A stretch of DNA of 64,000 bases from Rhodopseudomonas sp. (GCA_016124795.1 WGNB01000014.1:62001-126000), one strand, 5' to 3'; shown: positions 46,460-55,985, counted from the stretch's first letter. The notes: generated from the letters alone by a model not told the origin. Numbers and translations are program-made.

Positions 46460-47170
46460 ATGCCGGACATAAACAGCGAACTCAGGCCCGCGATCGAATT
46501 AGCAACGAATTGCCAGGTTCGATTCCCCGGCGAAACCAGCGAATATCGGGCTGCGCGTACCGCTCTGCTCGCCGAGGAAATCGAATTGCGCCGTCACATC
46601 GAGCGCGTCGCCGAAATGCGGCGCGCGCTGCCACCCGGGCGCGAGGTGCCGAATTATCACTTCATCGGCGAGTCGGGGCCGGTCGATATTGCCGTCATGT
46701 TCGGCGACAAGCCGACGTTGATTGTTTATACTTATATGTACGGCCCGCAACGCGAGCGACCTTGTCCGATGTGCACATCGCTGTTGAGCGCATGGGACGG
46801 CGAAGCGCGTGACATCATGCAGAACGCGGCTTTGGCGATTACCGCGCGCTCATCGATCGAGCGATTGATCGCGTTCAAGAGAGAGCGTGGCTGGCATAGC
46901 CTCAGACTCTATTCGGATCCGAGCGGCGATTTCAGCCGTGATTATCACGCTATATCCGAAAATGGCGGCGACGATGCCGGTTTGCATGTCTTTACCCGAC
47001 GCGATGGCCGCATCCGTCATTTCTGGAGCGCGGAAATGGATTTCGGCACGGCCGATCCGGGTCAGGACCCGCGCGGCGCGCCGGATCTGATGCCGCTATG
47101 GACGGTGCTCGACTGCACGCCGGAAGGCCGTCGGCCGGATTGGTATCCAAAGATCGATTACCCGCGCTAA
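46460..47170 (+). CDS. DUF899 family protein (thioredoxin-like fold)
   Basis: 236 residues. The DUF899 pattern is clear: EELRRHIERVAEMRRALPPG-like helix, YMYGPQRERPCPMCTSLL with a CPMC motif, and later YSDPSGDFSRDYH and VFTRRDGRIRHFWSAEM. The CPMC pair at a thioredoxin-like position suggests a redox role, but no reaction is known. GGAGGAACAATGCG before the start serves as ribosome-binding site; an ATG six bases earlier is in another frame. It lies 61 bp after the VOC gene. Confidence 0.9.
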   Translation: MPDINSELRPAIELATNCQVRFPGETSEYRAARTALLAEEIELRRHIERVAEMRRALPPGREVPNYHFIGESGPVDIAVMFGDKPTLIVYTYMYGPQRERPCPMCTSLLSAWDGEARDIMQNAALAITARSSIERLIAFKRERGWHSLRLYSDPSGDFSRDYHAISENGGDDAGLHVFTRRDGRIRHFWSAEMDFGTADPGQDPRGAPDLMPLWTVLDCTPEGRRPDWYPKIDYPR

Positions 47171-47208
47171 ACGCGGCGATTACACGCGACTAACGAAAAG
47201 AGCAATCG

Positions 47209-47883
47209 ATGACGCTCAAGCTCTACTATCACCCGCTGTCGTCCTTCTGCCACAAGGCGCTGATTGCGCTCTACGAGGGCGGCATTGCGTTTGAGCCGGT
47301 CGCCGTCAATTTGCGGGACGAGGCATCGAGCGCGCCGCTTCGCGCCTTGTGGCCGATCGGAAAATTCCCGGTGCTGCGCGACGAAACGCGCGAGCAAACC
47401 GTGGCCGAGGCGACGGTCATTATCGAATATCTCGATATTCATTACGGCACTCGGTTGGTGCCCGTTGAACCGGATCTGTCGTGGCAGGCCAGGATGCGGG
47501 ATCGTCTTTACGATCTTCACCTGCACATGCAGATGCAAAAGATCGTCGACGATCAGATGCGGCCGGCAACCGCCAAGGATCCGCTTGGCGTCGAGCGGGC
47601 TCGCGCCCTCATCCGCACCTGCTATGGCATGATCGAACGCGAAATGGTCGCGAGAACCTGGGCGCTGGGCGACGAATTCAGTCTGGTCGATTGCGCGGCA
47701 TCGCCGGCTCTATTCTATGCCGCTTACGTGGAGCCGTTCGATCCGGCGCACATTCATCTTCGTGCCTACCGCGAGCGCCTGCTGGCGCGTCCATCTTATG
47801 CGCGCGCGCTCAAGGAAGCCGAGCCGTTCTTTCAATATTTTCCGATGGACACCAAACCAACGGTTACCGGGGAACTTACGTAA
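47209..47883 (+). CDS. Glutathione S-transferase family protein
   Basis: 224 residues. N-terminal thioredoxin fold LKLYYHPLSSFCHKALIAL, with Ser and Cys near the catalytic position, cis-Pro in IGKFPVLRDE, and the glutathione-binding EATVIIEYLD. The C-terminal helical domain shows ALGDEFSLVDCAASPALFYA, the N-capping motif of GSTs. Conjugates or reduces electrophiles with glutathione in the cytoplasm; substrate unknown. Its stop overlaps the next start as TAATG, indicating coupling. Confidence 0.92.
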   Translation: MTLKLYYHPLSSFCHKALIALYEGGIAFEPVAVNLRDEASSAPLRALWPIGKFPVLRDETREQTVAEATVIIEYLDIHYGTRLVPVEPDLSWQARMRDRLYDLHLHMQMQKIVDDQMRPATAKDPLGVERARALIRTCYGMIEREMVARTWALGDEFSLVDCAASPALFYAAYVEPFDPAHIHLRAYRERLLARPSYARALKEAEPFFQYFPMDTKPTVTGELT

Positions 47884-48404
47884 TGTCGGGCCAATCCGCT
47901 TCGAATGATTTTGTCATTTCGCGTGTCTTCGACGCGCCGCGCAATCTGATGTGGCAGTGCTTTAGCGACGTCAAGCGTATGCAATGGTGGGGGCCAAGAG
48001 GTGTCAGCATCGTCAAGGCGACGATGGATTTCCGTGTTGGCGGCACTTATCATTACGGCATGCAGACGGCCGACGGGCAGCTCATGTGGGGCCGCCAGAT
48101 TTATCGTGAGATCGCGCCGCAGGATCGCATCGTTTTTATCAATTCATTTTCAGACGAGGCCGGCGGGCTCAGCCGTCATCCGCTGGCGCCGAACTGGCCG
48201 TTGCAATTGCTGACGGTCTTTACGTTCGAGGATGCGCCCGGCGGCAAGACGAAACTCACTGTGCGCTGGACGCCTTACGAAGCGACCGAACAAGAGCAGG
48301 TCGTATTCGACGCCGGCCACGCCAGCATGACGGGTGGCTGGAGCGGGACATTCGAAAGGCTCGAAGCCTATCTCGCCAGCCTCCAGCAGCAACAGCAGCA
48401 GTAG
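47883..48404 (+). CDS. SRPBCC (AHSA1-like) domain protein
   Basis: 173 residues with the START/AHSA1 fold: FVISRVFDAPRNLMWQCF, MQWWGPRGVSIVKATMDFRVGG, YREIAPQDRIVFINSF, and the C-terminal helix MTGGWSGTFERLEAYLA. Such proteins bind hydrophobic ligands and often travel with MarR/ArsR regulators and VOC proteins. It ends in a Gln run (CAG/CAA repeat). The start overlaps the GST stop by one base. Confidence 0.9.
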   Translation: MSGQSASNDFVISRVFDAPRNLMWQCFSDVKRMQWWGPRGVSIVKATMDFRVGGTYHYGMQTADGQLMWGRQIYREIAPQDRIVFINSFSDEAGGLSRHPLAPNWPLQLLTVFTFEDAPGGKTKLTVRWTPYEATEQEQVVFDAGHASMTGGWSGTFERLEAYLASLQQQQQQ

Positions 48405-48414
48405 GTCGTTCCAT

Positions 48415-48912
48415 ATGGCAATCGCCCGACAACCAATCACGCCCTGCCTCTGGTTTGACAAGAATGCCGAAGAAGCGGCGAATTTCTACATTTCGGTGTT
48501 CAGGAATTCGTCGATCACCAGAGTCGTTCGTTTTGGTGACGTGGGTCAGGAGATTCACGGTGGCGCACCGGGCGCGGTGCTGGGCATCGAATTTGAATTG
48601 GACGGGCAGGCGTTTTTTGCACTGAACGGCGGGCCGCAATTCAAGTTCAGCGAGGCGGTGTCGTTTCAGATCCCTTGTCAGTCGCAGGACGAGATCGATT
48701 ATTATTGGGCCGCTCTGTCAAAGGGCGGCAGCGAAGGCGATTGCGGCTGGCTCAAGGACAAGTTCGGCCTGTCGTGGCAGGTCTTTCCCGCACGTTTGCT
48801 TGAAATGATCCGCGATCCGGACCGCGCCAAGGCCGATCGCGCCATGAGCGCGATGATGAACATGTCCAAGCTGGACCTGGCCGCGTTGGAGCGCGCTTAC
48901 GCCGGCGGCTGA
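48415..48912 (+). CDS. VOC-family protein, PhnB-like
   Basis: 165 residues. ITPCLWFDKNAEEAANFY at the start, FFALNGGPQFKFSEAVSFQI in the middle and CGWLKDKFGLSWQVFP near the end are typical of the PhnB/DUF-type VOC proteins. Metal ligands are uncertain, so enzymatic activity is not claimed. The last gene of the five-gene run, 10 bases after the AHSA1-like gene. It converges on ubiB with 65 bp between and no clear terminator. Confidence 0.9.
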   Translation: MAIARQPITPCLWFDKNAEEAANFYISVFRNSSITRVVRFGDVGQEIHGGAPGAVLGIEFELDGQAFFALNGGPQFKFSEAVSFQIPCQSQDEIDYYWAALSKGGSEGDCGWLKDKFGLSWQVFPARLLEMIRDPDRAKADRAMSAMMNMSKLDLAALERAYAGG

Positions 48913-48977
48913 TCGCAAGGCTGAAGCGCGGTCGCGCCGGGAAAGGTGCAGGGAGTTGCGCCGCGTCGTGCAGCGCT

Positions 48978-50549
48978 TCAGACGATCAGCCAGGCGATCC
49001 AGGCCAGCATCAGCGCAATGATCCAGAGCGCGGCAGCGGACCAGCGATTGCGCGCGGCTTCCGCCTTGCCGATGGCGGCCACCGTCTCGGGCGACAGCAC
49101 CATGCCGTTGCGGGTCATCTCGTCGATCTGATCGAGTAGCGTCCCGGTGCGGTTGAGCAGCATCGGCGCCTGGCCGATGAAGCGGCCGAGTTCGCCAGCG
49201 CCTTCGTAGGCGTTCTCCAGCTTGCCGACCGGACCGAGGTGGCGCGCGATCCATTCGCGCACCACCGGATCGGCGGTCTTCCACATATCGAGTTTGGGAT
49301 CGAACGAGCGCGCCACGCCTTCGACCACCACCATGGTCTTTTGCAGCAGGATCAGTTCCGGCCGGGTGCGCATGTCGAACAGGCCGGTGACCTCGAACAG
49401 CAGCGTCAACAGCTTGGCCATCGAGATGTCTTCCGCCGTGCGGTTATGGATCGGCTCGCCGATGGCGCGGATCGCCTGTGCGAAATCGTCGACCGAGTGA
49501 TGCCGTGGCACATAACCGGCGTCGAAATGCACCTGGGCGACGCGGCGATAGTCGCGGGTGATGAAGCCGAACAGGATTTCGGCGAGGAACAGCCGCTCCT
49601 TGGCGCCCAGCCGGCCCATGATGCCGAAATCGACCGCGACCAGATTGCTGTCGGCATCGACGAACAGATTGCCGGGATGCATGTCGGCGTGAAAGAAGCC
49701 GTCGCGCAGCGCGTGGCGCAGAAAGCTCTGAATGACGTTGCGGCCGATCGCCGGCAGGTCGAAGCCGCGCGCTTCCAGCGTGGCGCGGTCGTTGAGCGGA
49801 ACGCCGTCGATCCATTCGGTCGTCAGCACGTCGCGGGCGGTGCATTCCCAGTTCACCGTCGGCACCCGGAAGCCCGGATCGTCCTTGGTGTTCTCGGCCA
49901 TTTCGGATGCGGCGGCGGCTTCCAGCCGGAAGTCCATTTCGATGGCCATCGATCGCACCATGGTGCCGACGGCTTCGACCGGACGCAGACGCTGTGCTTC
50001 GGTCGACAGCGCTTCGGCGGCGCGGGCGGCAAACAGGAAGGATTCGAGATCGGCATGAAAGCGGCGTGCGATGCCAGGCCGCAGGATCTTGACCGCGACG
50101 GCGGTCGGTGCGCCGTCGACGTCGATCTCGGCCTTGTGGACCTGGGCGATCGAGGCGGCCGCGACCGCAGGCCCGAAGCTGCGATAGATATCGCCGAGCG
50201 GCTTGTCGAAGGCCGCCACGACGACGGCTTCGGCCTGCGCTTGCGGGAAGGCCGCCATGCGGTCCTGAAGGCTCTCCAGGCTGCGCGCGGTCTGCTGGCC
50301 GACGACGTCGGGCCGTGTCGCCATGAACTGGCCGAGCTTGACGTAAGTCGGCCCCAGCTTGGTCAGGGCGGCGGCGAGCCGTCCCGAGCCCTCCTTCTGG
50401 GTCGGACGCTCAAACAGACGCGCCAGCGCAATGCCGGCGCGTGCCGGCAGTGGCAGCGTGCTGGTGTCGACCAGGCCGAACACGCCTTCGCGGGCGAAGA
50501 CGTAACCGGTGCGGGCAAGACGGCTGAGATGAACGAAACTTGTGATCAC
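48978..50549 (-). CDS. ubiB: UbiB-family atypical kinase for ubiquinone synthesis
   Basis: 523 residues starting at a GTG ([18 protein letters not shown]). The KxGQ motif [13 protein letters not shown], the Ala-rich nucleotide loop [13 protein letters not shown], the catalytic [11 protein letters not shown] and the metal site [11 protein letters not shown] mark a protein-kinase-like UbiB/ADCK. A hydrophobic C-terminus ([21 protein letters not shown]) anchors it in the inner membrane. The GTG overlaps the ubiE stop as GTGA, so they are coupled. The frame extends further upstream, but that is antisense overlap with ubiE. Confidence 0.93.
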   Translation of the reverse strand: MITSFVHLSRLARTGYVFAREGVFGLVDTSTLPLPARAGIALARLFERPTQKEGSGRLAAALTKLGPTYVKLGQFMATRPDVVGQQTARSLESLQDRMAAFPQAQAEAVVVAAFDKPLGDIYRSFGPAVAAASIAQVHKAEIDVDGAPTAVAVKILRPGIARRFHADLESFLFAARAAEALSTEAQRLRPVEAVGTMVRSMAIEMDFRLEAAAASEMAENTKDDPGFRVPTVNWECTARDVLTTEWIDGVPLNDRATLEARGFDLPAIGRNVIQSFLRHALRDGFFHADMHPGNLFVDADSNLVAVDFGIMGRLGAKERLFLAEILFGFITRDYRRVAQVHFDAGYVPRHHSVDDFAQAIRAIGEPIHNRTAEDISMAKLLTLLFEVTGLFDMRTRPELILLQKTMVVVEGVARSFDPKLDMWKTADPVVREWIARHLGPVGKLENAYEGAGELGRFIGQAPMLLNRTGTLLDQIDEMTRNGMVLSPETVAAIGKAEAARNRWSAAALWIIALMLAWIAWLIV

Positions 50550-51310
50550 AATTTCCAGCCCGAATGCATGGCGACGACGCCGCCGGTCATGGCGGTATAC
50601 GAGACGCGGCGGAAGCCGGCGTCTTCGATCATCTGCGCGAAGACCTTGGGCTTGGGAAATTTGCGGATCGATTCGACGAGGTAGGCATAGGCCTCGCGGT
50701 CGCCGGTCACGGCCCGGCCGATCGCCGGAATGGCCTTGTAGGAATAGAGGTCGTAAATCCTGTCGATGCCCGGCACGTCGACGCTGGAGAATTCGAGGCA
50801 CAGGAAGCGCCCGCCATGCTTGAGCACGCGGAAAGCTTCGCTCAGGCCGCGCGCGATCCGCGGCACGTTGCGGATGCCGAAGGCGATGGTGACGCAATCG
50901 AAGCTGCGATCGGCGTAAGGCAACTGCTCGGCATTGCCCTGCTCGAAGGTGACCGCCTGGTCGAGGCCGCGCTCGAAAGCCCGCTCCCGGCCGACGTTGA
51001 GCATTTCGGCATTGATGTCGCAAACGGTGACCGTGGTGTTCGGTCCGCCCGCCTCGACCGTTCGGAACGCGATGTCGCCGGTTCCACCGGCCAGGTCGAG
51101 CAGCGCGAAAGGCCGGTCGCTGGTCTTCGGTGGCGGGTTGACGGCGGTCACCAGAGCGTCCTTCCAGGGCCGATGAAGCCCTCCGGACATCAGGTCGTTC
51201 ATCAGGTCGTAGCGTTTCGCGACCGAATGGAAAACCTCGTCCACCAGGCCCTGTTTGTCGGCCAGCGGTACGGTTTGGTCGCCGAAATGGGTCTCTTCAG
51301 ATGTCGTCAT
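50546..51310 (-). CDS. ubiE: Demethylmenaquinone/2-methoxy-6-polyprenyl-1,4-benzoquinol methyltransferase
   Basis: 254 residues. C-methylation step of ubiquinone synthesis. Features: [25 protein letters not shown] at the start, the SAM site [24 protein letters not shown] and [12 protein letters not shown], then the C-terminal [27 protein letters not shown] before the ATG at 51310 decides the start; the frame runs to 52165 but is antisense to mutM. It begins the ubiE-ubiB pair and is divergent from mutM, a common layout in alphaproteobacteria. Confidence 0.96.
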   Translation of the reverse strand: MTTSEETHFGDQTVPLADKQGLVDEVFHSVAKRYDLMNDLMSGGLHRPWKDALVTAVNPPPKTSDRPFALLDLAGGTGDIAFRTVEAGGPNTTVTVCDINAEMLNVGRERAFERGLDQAVTFEQGNAEQLPYADRSFDCVTIAFGIRNVPRIARGLSEAFRVLKHGGRFLCLEFSSVDVPGIDRIYDLYSYKAIPAIGRAVTGDREAYAYLVESIRKFPKPKVFAQMIEDAGFRRVSYTAMTGGVVAMHSGWKL

Positions 51311-51385
51311 CGCCAATTGTCCTTTGCGGGCGGGACCATAGCGCGGCGAGGGACGGGAGGCTATGTATGAATGGCGCGCAGCCGT

Positions 51386-51484
51386 CCTCATGGTGAGGTG
51401 GCGCGAAACGCGGTTTCGAACCATCGGGGCGGGATCTGTCCTCGCCTTTTGAGACGCCCGTTTCCCGGGCTCGTCAGGACGAGG
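51386..51484. repeat. Dispersed palindromic repeat in the ubiE-mutM gap
   Basis: A copy of a rhizobial-type intergenic element: CCTCA-TGG-TGAGG (51386-51398) on the left, a central CTTTTGAGACG, and the right end TCAGGACGAGG (51474-51484). The outer CCTC/GAGG arms pair. The right end falls directly before mutM and supplies its GAGG ribosome-binding site. Confidence 0.6.
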
Positions 51485-51490
51485 TGTGGC

Positions 51491-52354
51491 GTGCCCGAAC
51501 TGCCCGAAGTCGAAACCGTGCGCCGGGGGCTTGCTCCCGTCATGGAAGGCGCGCGTTTCGAGCGGGTCGAGGCCCGGCGTGGCGATCTGCGCTGGCCGCT
51601 GCCGAAGGACTTCGTCACACGGCTGACCGGGGCCACCGTGACCGGCCTTGGCCGCCGCGCCAAATACCTGACCGCGGACCTGTCGACCGGCGACGTGCTG
51701 ATCATGCACCTCGGCATGTCCGGTTCGTTCAGGATCGAAGGCGAAATCCCCGGCTGCTTTCATCACGACCGGTCGAAGCTGGCCGCGCATGACCATATCG
51801 TCTTCCATATGTCGAATGGCGCCGTCGTCACGTTCAACGACCCCCGTCGTTTCGGTTCGATGAAGCTTGTGGCGCGCGCCGATCTCGATGACGAACCGCA
51901 ACTCAAGGGTCTCGGTCCCGAGCCACTGGGGAATGAATTTGACGCCACGTTGCTGGCTGCGGCCTGCGCCGGCAAAAAGACATCGCTGAAAGCCGCGCTG
52001 CTCGATCAGCGTATCGTCGCGGGCCTCGGTAACATCTATGTTTGCGAGGCGCTCTACCGCGCCCACCTGTCGCCGAAGCGGCAAGCCTCGACGATTGCCG
52101 ACCGGCACGGCAAGCCGAACGAGCGTGCGGTGGCGTTGGTCGATGCGATCAAGGCGGTGCTGCACGACGCGATCAAGGCCGGCGGCTCGTCATTGCGCGA
52201 TCATCGTCAGGCTGACGGTTCGCTCGGCTATTTCCAGCATAGCTTCAGGGTTTATGACCGGGAGGGCGAGTCCTGCCCGGACGGCAAGGGCACGATCAAG
52301 CGCATCGTCCAAAGCGGGCGCTCGACGTTCTATTGTCCGAACTGTCAGAAATAG
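51491..52354 (+). CDS. mutM: Formamidopyrimidine-DNA glycosylase (Fpg) with incomplete zinc finger
   Basis: 287 residues from GTG at 51491. After Met removal Pro1 and Glu2 of [13 protein letters not shown] are the catalytic pair that removes 8-oxoguanine and cleaves the backbone. [22 protein letters not shown] and [15 protein letters not shown] are intact. The C-terminal zinc finger reads [14 protein letters not shown]...FYCPNCQ: only three of the four Cys are present, the second being Gly or deleted. GAGG at 51481-51484 (part of a repeat) is the ribosome-binding site. Confidence 0.95.
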   Translation: MPELPEVETVRRGLAPVMEGARFERVEARRGDLRWPLPKDFVTRLTGATVTGLGRRAKYLTADLSTGDVLIMHLGMSGSFRIEGEIPGCFHHDRSKLAAHDHIVFHMSNGAVVTFNDPRRFGSMKLVARADLDDEPQLKGLGPEPLGNEFDATLLAAACAGKKTSLKAALLDQRIVAGLGNIYVCEALYRAHLSPKRQASTIADRHGKPNERAVALVDAIKAVLHDAIKAGGSSLRDHRQADGSLGYFQHSFRVYDREGESCPDGKGTIKRIVQSGRSTFYCPNCQK

Positions 52355-52429
52355 CGGGCCGTGCGCCGGCGATTGTCAGGCCGCGTCACCGCAGAGTACA
52401 ACATGGCCAACCGGAGCCGGGAGATTTCC

Positions 52430-53203
52430 ATGACCTATGAGAACATCATCGTCGAAACCAAGGGCCGGGTTGGCGTCATCCGGCTAAATCGGCCGCAGGC
52501 GCTCAACGCGCTCAATCGCGCGCTGATCGGCGAATTGACCCAGGCGATCGACGCCTTCGAGGCGGATTCCGGCATTGGCTGCATTTTGATGACCGGCAGC
52601 GAAAAGGCCTTTGCCGCCGGCGCCGACATCAAGGAGATGGCGGATAAGACCTTCATCGAAGCCTATCTCGGTAATTTTGCCGGCGATTGGCATGCACCGA
52701 CCCGCGCGCGCAAACCGATTGTCGCGGCGGTCGCCGGCTTCGCGCTGGGTGGCGGTTGTGAACTGGCGATGCAATGCGATCTCATTATCGCGGCTGACAA
52801 CGCCAAGTTCGGTCAGCCTGAAATCAAGCTCGGCGTCATTCCCGGCATTGGCGGCACGCAGCGCCTGACGCGGGCTGTCGGCAAGGCCAAGGCGATGGAC
52901 CTCATTCTGACCGGCCGGATGATGGACGCGGCGGAAGCCGAGCGCAGCAATCTGGTGGCGCGGGTGGTGCCGGCGGCGAACCTGATGGATGAGGCAATGA
53001 AGGCGGCCGAGACCATCGCCAATATGTCGTTGCCATCGGTGCTGGCCGCCAAGGAGGCGGTCGATACCGCGTTCGAATCGAGCCTGGCCGAAGGCGTCCG
53101 TTTCGAGCGGCGGATTTTCCACTCGCTGTTTGCCACCGACGATCAGAAGGAAGGCATGAAAGCCTTTGTCGAGAAGCGCAAGCCGGTCTGGACGAACAAG
53201 TAG
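52430..53203 (+). CDS. Enoyl-CoA hydratase
   Basis: 257 residues of the crotonase family. The oxyanion-hole segments [11 protein letters not shown] and [14 protein letters not shown] are present, with both catalytic Glu (in GGCELA and QPEIKLG). [17 protein letters not shown] is the usual opening of the short-chain enoyl-CoA hydratase, so the ATG at 52430 is chosen over the longer frame at 52361; GGGAGATTTCC precedes it. Hydrates trans-2-enoyl-CoA in fatty-acid oxidation. It lies 75 bp after mutM and converges on the protease-like gene. Confidence 0.94.
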   Translation: MTYENIIVETKGRVGVIRLNRPQALNALNRALIGELTQAIDAFEADSGIGCILMTGSEKAFAAGADIKEMADKTFIEAYLGNFAGDWHAPTRARKPIVAAVAGFALGGGCELAMQCDLIIAADNAKFGQPEIKLGVIPGIGGTQRLTRAVGKAKAMDLILTGRMMDAAEAERSNLVARVVPAANLMDEAMKAAETIANMSLPSVLAAKEAVDTAFESSLAEGVRFERRIFHSLFATDDQKEGMKAFVEKRKPVWTNK

Positions 53204-53233
53204 GCGTTCGACGCGCAATTGCGTTCGCGATAA

Positions 53234-53335
53234 GACAGGCCATCATGCCCGCGAAAGCGGGCATTCGGCGGTCACCCGTCTGGCGGTGGTTTCGCTCTGT
53301 GCGCGGCGACCGCAATGAATGCGGTCATGCCTGTC
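53234..53335. repeat. Compound intergenic repeat with three inverted repeats
   Basis: Outer arms GACAGGC (53234-53240) and GCCTGTC (53329-53335) enclose ATGCCCGC-GAAA-GCGGGCAT (53245-53264, stem of 8 with a GNRA-like loop) and GACCGCA-ATGAA-TGCGGTC (53308-53326). It fills the gap between two convergent genes. The GCCCGCGAAAGCGGGC wording is familiar from rhizobial intergenic elements. Confidence 0.6.
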
Positions 53336-53336
53336 G

Positions 53337-55049
53337 CTATTTGCGAATGCAGATGATCCGCACGATCGAATCGCGCGCCGGTCCGGTGTGAAGTCCGGTG
53401 TGAGCCGTAGCCGGCGCCACATGCTGGGCGTGCAGGAAGGCGCGGATCGCATCTGTTGTCACCAGCCGCACCGGCGGCGCGGTCGGCGCGTTACTCGCTA
53501 GCACCGCGTTGCGCATTTCGGTCATGCCGAGTAGGTGGCCGTCATTGTCGAGCGCGGCGGCGCCGGTGAAGCCGGCCATCGGCACCGGCTCGCGTAGTTC
53601 GATGGCATTGCCGTCGGTGAGCCGCGCCTTGATGTCGGTCAGTTTGCCGCCGCCGTCATATTCCTTCGGGTCGGGGATGCCGGTCAGCGTGATATCGATC
53701 GATTTGCCGCCCGCTTTCCTTGCCGTACTGCCGTGGCTCAAGGTCACCGGCTGGAGGCGTCGCGATCCATAAATCCGCAACAGCGCGAGGCCGGTGCGAT
53801 CGTCTCCGACGATACGTTCGGCATTGCCGAGGCCGGTGGCGACGATGACCTGGCAGGCTTTGGTCAGCCGTGCATCGGTGACGATGTGGCCTTGCGCGCT
53901 GACGATCAGGCCGTTGCCGTATTCGACCGGCCGTAAAGGCAGGGCGAACGGGGCGCCGCGTTGCGGGAACGGTGTAAATGACGAGGCCACCGCCGTTATC
54001 ACCGGGGTAACGATGCCTTCCATCGCCTGATCGAACGACATGGTGACGCCGCGCACTTCGCCATTGCGCAACGTCGCGCGCACCGAGAACTTCCGCAGAC
54101 CCTGCAAGCCGCTGACCAGAAAATTGTCGTCGTGCAACACGCTGTATTCCACCCGCCGCGTCGACGGTTCTTTCTTTTCGCGTTCGAACAAGGTTGACAG
54201 TTTCAGGTCGGGATCGGTCAGGCGAAATGTCTCGACCTGGATGTCGCCGTGGCGCGACGACCAGAGCGTGCCGCGCGCGGCTTCGCGGGTCACCGGCAGC
54301 ATCTTGGTGGGAAGACCGATGCGGATGCCGGTTGCTGGATCGGCGACCACCGACCAGCCGAATTCCTGTTCATGTTCCTGGGCGGCGGCCAATAATTTGG
54401 CGCGCTCCGCGGCTGTGAGCTGCCCGGTGACCTTCGTCTTGATGCGGTTCTGGAAATTCTTCACTGCCTCCAGCATTGGATCGCCGGACGTGGTGCCGGG
54501 ATAATCGCCGGACCACAACAGCGCCGCCTGCAGCTTCAGGCGTTCGTCATGTCCGATGCCGGCAAAGACATCGGACGTTGGCACGGTCCTGGCGGCGACC
54601 GGTTTGTGATCCGGTTTGGCGGTCGGTGCGGCGGCGGTTTCCTTGGTGGCGGAGATCGTCGCATTGGGACGCGGTGTCGGCAAAACGATGCCGGCTTGCG
54701 ACGAAGCCGAAGTTCCCGCCTGTGGCTTGGCTGCCGTTTTGGTATCGGTCCTGGTGGCAGATCCGACGCCTGTCCCGGCTCCGGGGCCGGCATGAGCCTT
54801 GGTGCCCGCCTTCGTGTCCGCTTTGATATCGGGCTTGATCGCCGTATTGCTCGAGGCATCTGCCGGCGGTTTGGCGCCAGGCTTCGCCTCGTGTTTGGTA
54901 GCGGGTTTGGTCGCGGCCGGAGGGCTGGCGTTATCGATGGGGTAGGGTATGGAATCCGGTCCCTGCATTGCCGCGGTGGCGGCAACGGTCGACAGGGCCA
55001 CCAGCAAAGCCGCCGATGGCCAATCGGCGATCTGGATCAGACGCATCAT
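53337..55049 (-). CDS. Exported protein with peptidoglycan-binding-like and catalytically dead trypsin-like domains
   Basis: 570 residues. A signal peptide (WPSAALLVALSTVAATAA) precedes a low-complexity Lys/Pro/Ala/Thr linker (about 30-170). Then comes a peptidoglycan-binding-like helical piece (LKLQAALLWSGDYPG), a central domain of unknown type, and a C-terminal HtrA/trypsin-2-like domain from about 365. All three catalytic places are changed: His to Arg394 (IVTDARLT), Asp to Gly420 (DDRTGLALLR) and Ser to Thr495 (AGFTGAAAL). It is likely a periplasmic scaffold or sensor. The start at 55049 gives MMRLIQIADW; a GTG at 55061 is also possible. Confidence 0.8.
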   Translation of the reverse strand: MMRLIQIADWPSAALLVALSTVAATAAMQGPDSIPYPIDNASPPAATKPATKHEAKPGAKPPADASSNTAIKPDIKADTKAGTKAHAGPGAGTGVGSATRTDTKTAAKPQAGTSASSQAGIVLPTPRPNATISATKETAAAPTAKPDHKPVAARTVPTSDVFAGIGHDERLKLQAALLWSGDYPGTTSGDPMLEAVKNFQNRIKTKVTGQLTAAERAKLLAAAQEHEQEFGWSVVADPATGIRIGLPTKMLPVTREAARGTLWSSRHGDIQVETFRLTDPDLKLSTLFEREKKEPSTRRVEYSVLHDDNFLVSGLQGLRKFSVRATLRNGEVRGVTMSFDQAMEGIVTPVITAVASSFTPFPQRGAPFALPLRPVEYGNGLIVSAQGHIVTDARLTKACQVIVATGLGNAERIVGDDRTGLALLRIYGSRRLQPVTLSHGSTARKAGGKSIDITLTGIPDPKEYDGGGKLTDIKARLTDGNAIELREPVPMAGFTGAAALDNDGHLLGMTEMRNAVLASNAPTAPPVRLVTTDAIRAFLHAQHVAPATAHTGLHTGPARDSIVRIICIRK

Positions 55050-55181
55050 CGTTAACGCCACAGTAACTCAGGTTAATACCTACCTTAGACCATCGCGGAG
55101 GCCGTGCAAGAAGCCCGCCCGATCCGAACAAACCGCAGTAAATCGCTTCTTCCCCGGATCGGCCGGATGTTAGGATTAACC

Positions 55182-55985
55182 ATGTCGCTGGAAATGGCCG
55201 AACTCGAACGTTATGCCCGCCACATCGTGCTGCGCGAGGTCGGCGGCCCCGGGCAAGCCAGGCTGAAGGCGGCGCGCGTCCTGGTGATTGGCGCCGGCGG
55301 TCTCGGTGCGCCGCTGTTGCTCTATCTGGCCGCGGCCGGCGTCGGCCATATCGGCGTCGTCGACGATGATGTCGTGTCGCTGTCGAATTTGCAGCGGCAG
55401 ATCATTTTCAACACACCGGATATCGGCAGCCGCAAGGTCGACGCCGCCGAAGCCGCGCTCGGCAAGCTCAATCCGCACATTACGGTCGAGACTTACGCGA
55501 TGCGGCTCGATGCCAGCAATGCGCTCGATCTGATCGCCGCTTATGATGTCGTCGCCGACGGTTCGGATAATTTCGCGACGCGCTATCTGGTATCGGATGC
55601 CTGCTACTTCGCCGGCAAGCCGTTGATCACGGCCGCGGTCGGGACGTTCGACGGCACGTTGACGACACTGCGCGCGCACGAAACCGGCGCCGACGGGCAA
55701 CGCAATCCGACCTATCGTTGTTTGTTTCCCGAGCCGCCGCCGCCGGGCACGGTGCCGGCCTGCGCCGAAGCCGGCATCCTCGGCGCGCTGCCGGGTATTC
55801 TCGGTTCGATGATGGCGATGGAAGTTATTCGTGAGATTGTCGGCTTCGGCGAGGGCCTGGTCGGGCGCCTGCTGATGGTCGATGCGCGGGCCATGCGCTT
55901 TGAGACGCTCAGCTATGCCTGGGACAGGGATAATCCGTTATCCGGCGAGACGCCGACGATTGTCGATTTATCCGGGCCTTACTGA
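55182..55985 (+). CDS. ThiF/MoeB/HesA family adenylyltransferase
   Basis: 267 residues. ERYARHIVLREVGGPGQARL and the nucleotide loop VLVIGAGGLGAPLLLYLAAAG mark the E1-like family. DDDVVSLSNLQRQ binds ATP and metal, DGSDNFATRY follows, and YRCLFPEPPPPGTVPACAEAG holds the catalytic Cys region. Members adenylate the C-terminus of MoaD or ThiS in molybdopterin or thiamin synthesis; this one has no cofactor gene beside it. The ATG at 55182 follows TTAGGATTAACC. MoeB-like activity is the best guess. Confidence 0.9.
   Translation: MSLEMAELERYARHIVLREVGGPGQARLKAARVLVIGAGGLGAPLLLYLAAAGVGHIGVVDDDVVSLSNLQRQIIFNTPDIGSRKVDAAEAALGKLNPHITVETYAMRLDASNALDLIAAYDVVADGSDNFATRYLVSDACYFAGKPLITAAVGTFDGTLTTLRAHETGADGQRNPTYRCLFPEPPPPGTVPACAEAGILGALPGILGSMMAMEVIREIVGFGEGLVGRLLMVDARAMRFETLSYAWDRDNPLSGETPTIVDLSGPY

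Noticed and set aside
48387-48404. CAG/CAA run that could be a microsatellite
   Set aside because: Only about six codons of Gln at the end of the AHSA1-like protein; too short to be remarkable.
50546-52165. Long minus-strand frame of 539 codons including ubiE
   Set aside because: The first 285 codons are antisense to mutM with no homology; the ribosome-binding site and family start place ubiE at 51310.
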